9,019 nt of DNA, from positions 1 through 9,019 of the forward strand of contig JAITKY010000202.1 in NCBI GenBank assembly GCA_031278135.1, written 5' to 3'. Numbering within the stretch: position 1 is the stretch's first letter; each line of letters begins with the position of its first letter. This document shows positions 1 through 6,023 of this stretch, in pieces. This DNA is from Prevotellaceae bacterium. GTDB taxonomy: Bacteria; Bacteroidota; Bacteroidia; Bacteroidales; UBA932. The notes under the pieces are model-generated. The model was given only the letters and a program-made list of their open reading frames with translations, was not told the origin of the DNA and did not search any database. The position numbers and the translations under genes are program-made.

Positions 1-91
1 TTCCTAAAATTATTTTTCTATTTTTCCCCCTCCCAAATGGTATTTAGCCCAATCCCAATAGTTGCCGGTGGCTTTAGCCACGGGGATAATA

Positions 92-493
92 TCAAAATAA
101 TATCAAAGATCGCAAATGTTTACGCAAAGATTGCAAAGACACATTCAGTTGAGCAAAAACAAGTTCATCTACAAAAACCGTTGCGGAGACATTGTAATCG
201 CCCATATCGGTTTCGGTGATACTCTGCGAAACGGATATTATAGGATATCTAAAAGGGTTTATCGACTTGAAATACCGGATTTTCACAATCTTTTTCAGAA
301 TTAGCCGGCGTTTTAGATTTTTGGATGCCAATTCTTTCACCATCTGGATGATACATACACCCGGAGTAACAGGATTTCCGGGGAAATGGTCTTTGTAAAT
401 AGAATGTTCGAAATTTAGCATGATAGAATATTTGGTTTGATCCGAACATTGTGTAATACTAAGGCAGTCATAAAAATCGCATATAAGTTTCAT
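92..493 (-). CDS. ApeI-like hotdog 3-hydroxyacyl-ACP dehydratase subunit
   Basis: This 133-residue protein is the length of a single FabZ/FabA-type hotdog domain. The hallmark is HFPGNPVTPGV at residues 36-46, the FabZ catalytic-histidine loop, so H36 is the likely catalytic His. In FabZ a Glu follows this His by 14 residues; here that position is Gln50 (in CIIQMVKEL). The expected role is dehydration of 3-hydroxyacyl-ACP in cytosolic polyketide or fatty-acid chain extension. The gene is the last seen in the operon and starts 27 nt after the stop of a second hotdog protein (521-955) that has the Glu but lacks the His. By analogy with the ApeI/ApeP dehydratases of aryl polyene clusters, I infer a heterodimer. 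A housekeeping FabZ is less likely because of the lost Glu and the neighbours. The start is the only Met at the N terminus; the stop is TGA. Confidence 0.86.
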   Translation of the reverse strand: MKLICDFYDCLSITQCSDQTKYSIMLNFEHSIYKDHFPGNPVTPGVCIIQMVKELASKNLKRRLILKKIVKIRYFKSINPFRYPIISVSQSITETDMGDYNVSATVFVDELVFAQLNVSLQSLRKHLRSLILF

Positions 494-520
494 ACTGTTT
501 ATTTTATTGCAAATTAAGAA

Positions 521-955
521 TCAATCAATCATTGTGATTTTCATATTTCCGTGGGCTATTAATTCGTTATCGGTATACACTTTAGCCATAATCATGAGCG
601 TCGAAAATATTTCGGTAGTAATTTCGACGTTTGTAGTCAGTTTTTCACCAATGCACGGAAGACGTTCGATAACAAGGTTTTTGATTTCCCCGATAACTCC
701 GAGTTTTATGCCGCTTTTGTTGATATATTTTCCTATGTAACCCATTTGCGCAGCAGCCGTTTGCGCAATATTTTCGATAATTCCGGCTTCGGTAAATATC
801 TTGCCATCGACAAAGATATTATCTTTATCGACTGTTGTAGAGGAGATAACGGTCTTTTCGTCCACATACTGCAAACGGTCAATCATCACAAACTGTCCTT
901 GTTGTGGCAACAATTCCCTTACGTTTATATCATTTACATCTCTCGTATCGCTCAT
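521..955 (-). CDS. ApeP-like hotdog dehydratase partner subunit
   Basis: This 144-residue protein opens with ELLPQQGQFVMIDRL at residues 14-28, the usual first strand of ApeP/FabZ-like hotdog proteins (compare LLPHRxPMLLIDR). The central helix reads TEAGIIENIAQTAAA (55-69), matching the FabZ ExxAQ helix, so E61 sits at the catalytic acid position. Counting back 14 residues, where FabZ has its His, gives Ile47, and the HFPGxP loop is absent (FVDGKIF instead). The protein alone is therefore unlikely to be a complete dehydratase; I infer that it pairs with the downstream protein at 92-493, which has the His but not the Glu. The gene starts 19 nt after the stop of the LolA-like gene and belongs to the same operon. 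Family assignment is solid; the substrate (polyene-ACP) is inferred from context. Confidence 0.85.
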   Translation of the reverse strand: MSDTRDVNDINVRELLPQQGQFVMIDRLQYVDEKTVISSTTVDKDNIFVDGKIFTEAGIIENIAQTAAAQMGYIGKYINKSGIKLGVIGEIKNLVIERLPCIGEKLTTNVEITTEIFSTLMIMAKVYTDNELIAHGNMKITMID

Positions 956-974
956 GTTTTATCGCTCGAAAAAA

Positions 975-1607
975 CTATCTTTTTGACGGCGCTTTGAAAA
1001 CTTCGTCGCCGACAGGTTCGTTCAACGTTTTATCAACCAGCGTATAAAGAGTATAACTGCCGTCAGATTCTTCCATTTTCAAAGTAGAAAGCGTCAAATT
1101 GAGTTTGTCATATTGCAGAACAATTTTATTGATGGCGCTTTTAGCCTTTTTCTTCAATTTTGCTGTGATGACATAACCGTTGTCGGTTTCCTCGCTCGAC
1201 AGCGTAACACCGTCAATCATAGATATATCGCCCTGCAAACACGACGAAAGGATATTTCTCATTGTCCTTGCTCTCGAACTGGTTTTCGTTGACGCTTTGC
1301 TGTATTTGCCTGCTGCTATCGTCACAAGCTGGTCTTTGTTGATCAGCATCAAATCGCCGGCAGGTTCTTCGTATTTCATCGAAAGACGGTCGGGTTTGCT
1401 GTAAAAGAACTTACCGTGCGAACTGATATCTTCGTTCATGAACGACAAATGTTTGACTTGAACGAAATTGCTTATAATCGAAGTGCATCGAAGATTTGCC
1501 TGCCGTATTTTATCAATAATCGACCCGACAATTCCGGTAGAATCATTTTGTGCGTTTGCTGAAATGCAACTGCATAAAAATATGGAAATTAAAACTTTTT
1601 TCATCAT
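975..1607 (-). CDS. LolA-like periplasmic lipid/lipoprotein carrier
   Basis: This 210-residue protein has a cleavable signal peptide (MMKK, then hydrophobic VLISIFL, then ANAQ near residue 20), so it should be periplasmic. Two Cys at residues 12 and 14 do not form a standard lipobox. The body has the LolA pattern: a first helix with SNFVQVKHL (46-54), SxGKFFYSKPDRLSMKYEEP (63-82, the outer-membrane-carrier signature of a kPdrlrmeY strand), then alternating strands up to a final ESDGSYTLYTL segment. LolA folds bind a lipid or lipoprotein acyl chain in a half-barrel. LolA-like genes recur in aryl polyene and flexirubin clusters, where they are thought to carry the product across the periplasm after MMPL-mediated export. 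The start follows the stop of the FAD oxidoreductase gene by 5 nt, indicating coupled translation. It is more likely a cluster-dedicated paralogue than the housekeeping LolA. Confidence 0.85.
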   Translation of the reverse strand: MMKKVLISIFLCSCISANAQNDSTGIVGSIIDKIRQANLRCTSIISNFVQVKHLSFMNEDISSHGKFFYSKPDRLSMKYEEPAGDLMLINKDQLVTIAAGKYSKASTKTSSRARTMRNILSSCLQGDISMIDGVTLSSEETDNGYVITAKLKKKAKSAINKIVLQYDKLNLTLSTLKMEESDGSYTLYTLVDKTLNEPVGDEVFKAPSKR

Positions 1608-1612
1608 ATATC

Positions 1613-3091
1613 TTATATATTAAAATCCTTTAATAAATTATTCATCCCGACAATTTTTGAACAGGTAAAAAACGAGGTCATCGAAACGCCCAGAATACCA
1701 TGCAGATTCAGATTTTGTCCCGACAAAAACAAATTCGGTATCTGCGTTTGAGGTACAATTATCGTGCCAAGTACATCGTTGTAATCTTTTTGAATACCGT
1801 ATGCCGACCCGTTTTGCGTTCCCGTGTAGTCCCTGTATGTTAGGGGAGTACTTGTGTAAATCTTTTCGATAAAATTTTTCAGACCGGGAATCTCTGTCGA
1901 AGCAAGTTCGATGCACGATTCCGCTTTTTTCTGCTTAAACATTTCATAATCAGCGCCTCGATTTCCAATAACAGTATCTGACCATCGAGCGACTTCGTCC
2001 CAATACATCGGAGTGAGAATATCGATGTTATCTGTATAAATCCCTTCGTGAGGAACTTTATAATTGATTAATATGGAATCTGTTGCATTCGATTTGCCGG
2101 ACATGTCGGGTTTATAGTCCCAGATACTGTCGGCGTTCCTGTAAACAAACACATTTTTATTCAGATATGGCGTCATCGATTCTTTAAGTTGCAGATGTAC
2201 AGTGAATATACCGAATGTATTGGCTATCGACGAAATGCGTTTGCGGTACAGTTTCCGGATATGGCGGCTTTCGGGAATCAACGCCAACGTCTGCACCGGA
2301 TGTATATTCGAAATGACGTATTTGCCTGATATTTGCTCGGTTTCGTTGTATTCGACAGCGCTGATTTTGCCGTCGGTTTCAATCAAGCGTGTAACTTTTG
2401 CTTTTGTGATAATGTCGCCATCCTTCGACCGGATGTAATCGGCAAGTTTGCCGGCGATCATTGAGCCGTCACCGTTTAATTTCCACGTACTCTGAATGAA
2501 AGAGTTGTTAATCTGTGCAAAAACGTATAACGGAAGTTTTTTTGAACACAATTCCATTGTCAGCGAACCTCCGGAAAGGATATTGCGTAAAAGCGGTTCA
2601 TCTATTGTCTGTTGCAGAAACATGTACGCCGAATTTCCGAACAAAGCCGAATTTCCGAAATCGGTGGTGAAACTGTTGAAAATATCGTCGCCGACTTGTT
2701 TCAAAACACCGGTATATGCTTCAATTTGTTTACGTTGATGTGGAAAATCTTTCGCCAGAACGTCAACAAAACGTTTGTGTCCCGACGCAAGAAAAAACGA
2801 ATTTCCGGCTATAACAACTTCTGCAAAAGCGTCTTCGTCCAATTTATGCCATGGCAAATCGAGCAAATCAAAATAACCAAACAGTTTATGCAGCGATTGC
2901 CCTTCGTCGAGCCCCCCGACATAATGGAACCCGGTGTCGAACACGGATTTACCCCGTCGAAACGTTTGCAGACAACCTCCGATTTGCGTATGTTGTTCAA
3001 GAATACAGACTTTGTAGCCTTTTTTCGACAGAATATATCCACATTCCAGCCCGCCCAACCCGCTTCCGATTATGATTACGTCATACTTCAT
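1613..3091 (-). CDS. FAD-dependent oxidoreductase, phytoene desaturase / retinol saturase-like
   Basis: This 492-residue protein begins with a Rossmann dinucleotide-binding motif: YDVIIIGSGLGGLECGYIL (residues 3-21, GxGxxG at 9-14), followed by ILEQ with E32, the acid that binds the FAD ribose. The next stretch (GGCLQTFRRGKSVFDTGFHY) is the extended FAD motif typical of CrtI/RetSat/COG1233 proteins. The C-terminal FAD-binding part is seen at 453-475 (NLFLSGQN followed by GILGVSMTSFF). These enzymes add or remove double bonds in polyenes using FAD. Sitting between an exporter and a LolA-like carrier, it probably tailors the polyene or lipid product, but direction (saturase or desaturase) and substrate cannot be read from the sequence. 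Its ATG overlaps the stop of the exporter gene by 4 nt (ATGA). Length is normal for the family and there is no break. Confidence 0.9.
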   Translation of the reverse strand: MKYDVIIIGSGLGGLECGYILSKKGYKVCILEQHTQIGGCLQTFRRGKSVFDTGFHYVGGLDEGQSLHKLFGYFDLLDLPWHKLDEDAFAEVVIAGNSFFLASGHKRFVDVLAKDFPHQRKQIEAYTGVLKQVGDDIFNSFTTDFGNSALFGNSAYMFLQQTIDEPLLRNILSGGSLTMELCSKKLPLYVFAQINNSFIQSTWKLNGDGSMIAGKLADYIRSKDGDIITKAKVTRLIETDGKISAVEYNETEQISGKYVISNIHPVQTLALIPESRHIRKLYRKRISSIANTFGIFTVHLQLKESMTPYLNKNVFVYRNADSIWDYKPDMSGKSNATDSILINYKVPHEGIYTDNIDILTPMYWDEVARWSDTVIGNRGADYEMFKQKKAESCIELASTEIPGLKNFIEKIYTSTPLTYRDYTGTQNGSAYGIQKDYNDVLGTIIVPQTQIPNLFLSGQNLNLHGILGVSMTSFFTCSKIVGMNNLLKDFNI

Positions 3092-5601
3092 TGTTGCTTT
3101 GAATCAGATTGTTGTTTGTTGCGTACCCATTTTTCGAGGAAAGGTGTTTTTCCTTTTTCCACCCGGCGGATAATCAGCAGCCAGAACAAAAACGGTTGTA
3201 ACGAATAGGCTATCAACACCGTAGAAATCATGCCGATAAACGTGGCTACACCAATGGAGTAAATAGCAGGATGAACCGCAAAAAACAGAGATAATATTAC
3301 GATAATCAATATGATTGCTGAAAAAAATATTGCGGTCTTGTGATATGCGAGCAATGATTGTTGTTTGTTGTGGTATTTGGCTAACAATCCGTCCATTATG
3401 AAAATGCTGTAATCGACTCCTATTCCGAATATGAAACTCGAAATAATGATGTTTATCAGATTAAATTCCAAACCGAAAATAGCCATTACACCTAAAACGA
3501 TGTACCAACTGAGCGCCATCGGCATGAAAGCAAGAATTGCCAAAACGATGCTCCTCAACGAAATCAGCAACACCAGCAAAACAAACAACGACGAGACGGT
3601 AAGCGTGGTATTGAAGTCATTATGAATGGCTTTGACCATGTTATTGGCGTAATATATCGGGTCGATAACAGCCATATTTTTGCTGCCGGCGCTCACTTTG
3701 GCGCCTGTGTCCAGCAATTTCTCCTTGTTCATACGCACGGGAGTGAATACGAGGTAGTTGTTATCGGTAAATTCAATCAGATTACTCAAAATGGCGTCGG
3801 GAATGATTCCCGCATCGTATAATGACACCGGTTCATACTCGCAATCAAGCATTTCGAAAAACGGTTCGAAAGTATCGGGCGAAAATTTGTGGCGAACGCC
3901 CGCACCGATGATCTTTTCCCGTACTTCTTCCTTTTTTTCTTCTGTCCAGTATGCGTTCCAATGGTTTATGCGCAATTTTTGTTTGCCTGTCGGGATAAAC
4001 AGGTTCGACGACGTCGAATATCCGGCAATCTCTTTTTGTTTTTTCAAATCCTCTAATCTTTTGCAAAGTTCATTGTTGAAAATCAATGCAGAATCTTGAT
4101 TTTCCGAAATCGTGGCAAAATAAAAAGTCCATTGATTTTCCGCAGTTTTCGAAGCAAGTAAATCTTGAGAACGAACAAGTTGCCGATTATTGTATCCGAT
4201 GTGCCGCAAATTGGAATCGAATTGCACATTGTCCGAAACAAAAAAACAAATTACGCTGACTGTCAGTATTAAAGCAATCAACCATTTCTTTTTTTCTATC
4301 GGGTACGAATTTATCTTTTCCAAAAGGGCAAATGCTTTGTCCGATTTTTTGTTGGTTTCCTGTTTAAAGAATTGAGGCATATACAGTAAGGCGAATATCG
4401 TTGTCCCCACCAACCCCAGAGACGCGAACAATCCGAAATCGTGTAACAGTTCCGATTCGGTGAGTAACAGGCTCATAAATGCTCCAATAGTGGTCAATAC
4501 GCCCAAAATGACAGGCACTGTCTGGTCTTCCATAACTTTTTCGGGATTGCCAACATACTTGTAATGAGCAATAATATGCAAACAATAACTGAATGCGACA
4601 CCCATAACGATTGCACCAATACCCAAAGCCATAATCGACATGTTACCTTTAATAAAATACATCACCGACATGGCAAACAGTACTCCGTACACAATTGGCG
4701 CCAACAAATAAAACAAAGTGGATTTATTCTTGAAACAGCCGAGTAAAAGCGTGAGAACCAGAATCAACGACACAGAGACGGTGAGCAGTAAATCTTTTTT
4801 TATCCGGTCGGCATTGCTGACGCTCTGCACTGGCTGTCCGTGATAAAGTATTTCGATATCAGGATTTTGTCTCGTGTATTCTTCGACTGCCTTCTTTAAC
4901 GTTTCCACAAACTGTGTCGATAGCTTTGAATCCAGCGTCTTGAAATTTGGAGCCAGAAACGCCACTACCACAGTAGTATCCGATGTGAATATATGTCCGT
5001 TGTAAAGCGCATAATTCCCGCCCAACCCGAAATCGCCGACTTGCGAAATGAAAATTTTTCGCAACCCGATCGGGTCTTGAGTGATTAAATCTTTGTATGC
5101 TATTCCGGCAGTGGAGGTTATGGTGTTATAATTTTCAACCATTTGGCGTTCTATCTGTTCTTTTTCCAACAGCGAATCTAACTGCGGATACAACGATTCG
5201 TCGAGAAATACGGGCGCATTTTCGTACAAAAACGCAATGCCGTCCTGAATCGTTTCTTCTTCAACTTGATAGAATATGCTGCTTATCAAATGATACACAG
5301 TGTCTTTTTCTATCAGCAACTCTGCAAAATCGTCGCAAGCCTGTATCAATTCGTCGGTATCGACATCTTCCGACTTCGAATTGAACAAAATAAATACTTT
5401 GTCCTTTACTTTCAGATTAGCAAACACAAACTTTTCAACGCCTTTTTCCTTTATCGACGGAAGAAGTTGAGTGATATCTTCCGCAAAATTTATTTTCAAC
5501 CCCGAATACGCAAAAAACGCCGTCGATAGTAACAAAATACTGTAAAAGACTATTTTGTGAGATTTGAAATATCTATATATAAAAATGGTAAATCTTGCCA
5601 T
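3088..5601 (-). CDS. MMPL/RND-type lipid or polyene exporter
   Basis: This 837-residue inner-membrane protein has the duplicated MMPL/RND layout. TM1 lies near residues 15-36, followed by a large periplasmic loop (about 37-268) and a bundle of five TM segments (about 270-412). TM7 lies near 440-456, with a second periplasmic loop (about 457-664) and five more TM segments (about 665-811). The C-terminal half keeps the proton-relay motif GxxxDY at 726-731 (D730, Y731). The equivalent N-terminal place reads G334xxxS338Y339, with Ser instead of Asp. MMPL proteins move lipids or lipid-like products across the inner membrane using the proton gradient, and related proteins belong to aryl polyene/flexirubin clusters. 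It is the first gene of the operon, with a candidate promoter at 5687-5718 about 85 nt upstream of the ATG. Substrate is inferred from neighbours. Confidence 0.9.
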   Translation of the reverse strand: MARFTIFIYRYFKSHKIVFYSILLLSTAFFAYSGLKINFAEDITQLLPSIKEKGVEKFVFANLKVKDKVFILFNSKSEDVDTDELIQACDDFAELLIEKDTVYHLISSIFYQVEEETIQDGIAFLYENAPVFLDESLYPQLDSLLEKEQIERQMVENYNTITSTAGIAYKDLITQDPIGLRKIFISQVGDFGLGGNYALYNGHIFTSDTTVVVAFLAPNFKTLDSKLSTQFVETLKKAVEEYTRQNPDIEILYHGQPVQSVSNADRIKKDLLLTVSVSLILVLTLLLGCFKNKSTLFYLLAPIVYGVLFAMSVMYFIKGNMSIMALGIGAIVMGVAFSYCLHIIAHYKYVGNPEKVMEDQTVPVILGVLTTIGAFMSLLLTESELLHDFGLFASLGLVGTTIFALLYMPQFFKQETNKKSDKAFALLEKINSYPIEKKKWLIALILTVSVICFFVSDNVQFDSNLRHIGYNNRQLVRSQDLLASKTAENQWTFYFATISENQDSALIFNNELCKRLEDLKKQKEIAGYSTSSNLFIPTGKQKLRINHWNAYWTEEKKEEVREKIIGAGVRHKFSPDTFEPFFEMLDCEYEPVSLYDAGIIPDAILSNLIEFTDNNYLVFTPVRMNKEKLLDTGAKVSAGSKNMAVIDPIYYANNMVKAIHNDFNTTLTVSSLFVLLVLLISLRSIVLAILAFMPMALSWYIVLGVMAIFGLEFNLINIIISSFIFGIGVDYSIFIMDGLLAKYHNKQQSLLAYHKTAIFFSAIILIIVILSLFFAVHPAIYSIGVATFIGMISTVLIAYSLQPFLFWLLIIRRVEKGKTPFLEKWVRNKQQSDSKQQ

Positions 5602-5686
5602 AATGTGTATCCACTTCAGTTTTTTGCGTTATTATTCTATTCATAATCAATCGTATGTCTAATGTTTTCATCTTTCAAATGATTTG

Positions 5687-5718
5687 CAAATGTAGTGACA
5701 TTTATGCACATGTGCAAA
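5687..5718 (-). promoter_or_regulatory. Bacteroidota-type promoter of the exporter operon
   Basis: On the minus strand a -33 element TTTG (5718-5715) is followed after a 20-nt spacer by TACATTTG (5694-5687). This is an exact match to the Bacteroidota -7 consensus TAnnTTTG, and the spacing lies in the usual range. Transcription would start a few bases left of 5687, leaving a leader of roughly 75-80 nt before the exporter ATG at 5601. No TSS data are available, so this is a motif-based call. Confidence 0.6.
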
Positions 5719-5720
5719 AA
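5701..5720. promoter_or_regulatory. Palindromic operator candidate in promoter spacer
   Basis: TGCACATGTGCA (5705-5716) is a perfect 12-bp palindrome. One mismatched pair (A5704/A5717) further out is followed by TTT (5701-5703) opposite AAA (5718-5720), extending the dyad to 20 bp. It lies between, and partly over, the -33 element and the -7 element of the operon promoter, a classic position for a dimeric repressor. The regulator is unknown and not encoded in the window. Confidence 0.45.
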
Positions 5721-6023
5721 AATGCGAATGGAACTACTTTCGCTTTCGTCGGATATTGCAAACGTAGTAACGATACAATATTTTGCGCCTCCACAAAACT
5801 CTGTCATTTGGGATGTTGCAAAGAATTAAGGTTTTAATAAAAAAATATATCAATAAGACGTTTCCGGAAAATCATTCGGTAGAAAGTCGGCGAAAATTAC
5901 TCACGTATTCAGCAGAGAAAGAAAAATAAAATATACACCAATCATTTATAATGAATGAATTATACACCATATTGTACGACAAAATTCTGGAAAACTGCAC
6001 CTTGTTATCGCGAACTGCAAGTT

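Larger units (their letters stand above)
5684..5822 (-). repeat. Three spaced copies of a TTGCAAA motif (two -7-like)
   Basis: TTGCAAA(T/C)GTAGT(G/A)AC occurs at 5684-5699 and 5756-5771, matching at 14 of 16 positions. A shorter third copy, GGAT(G)TTGCAAA at 5811-5822, matches GGAT(A)TTGCAAA at 5751-5762 in 11 of 12 positions. Read on the minus strand, the first two contain TACATTTG and TACGTTTG, both valid TAnnTTTG -7 elements. The one at 5766-5759 could be a second upstream promoter, but its nearest TTTG lies about 27 nt upstream, which is long. The repeats may instead be a regulator site. Confidence 0.4.
5602..6023. other. Intergenic region between the glycosidase and the exporter operon
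   Basis: This 422-nt stretch has no convincing gene on either strand. Its left half holds the operon promoter, palindrome and TTGCAAA repeats. Its right half is very AT-rich. It contains a perfect 10-bp palindrome TTTCCGGAAA (5861-5870). It also has a 9-bp direct repeat TATACACCA (5932-5940 and 5961-5969), with an AT-only inverted repeat TATAAT-GAATGA-ATTATA (5947-5964) that ends inside the second copy. No strong intrinsic terminator (GC stem plus T-run) for the upstream glycosidase gene was found. Confidence 0.6.

Noticed and set aside
68..81. Inverted repeat GTGGCT/AGCCAC as the operon terminator
   Set aside because: No T-run follows on either strand, and the loop is only 2-4 nt. It may be structural, but the sequence does not support intrinsic termination.
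92..493. Housekeeping FabZ
   Set aside because: The catalytic Glu position is Gln, the protein is paired with a second degenerate hotdog protein, and the neighbours are exporter and carrier genes rather than lpx or fab genes.
975..1607. Lipoprotein signal peptide (Cys at residues 12 and 14) for the LolA-like protein
   Set aside because: The residues before the Cys do not form a proper lipobox, and a standard signal-peptidase I site (ANAQ) follows directly.
2612..3208. Plus-strand open frame of 198 codons
   Set aside because: It lies opposite the FAD oxidoreductase and exporter genes, both with clear family motifs, and its translation shows no domain features.
5655..5837. Plus-strand 60-codon frame in the operon upstream region
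   Set aside because: It runs through the minus-strand promoter and repeats, is Cys/Phe-rich without a pattern, and has no promoter of its own.
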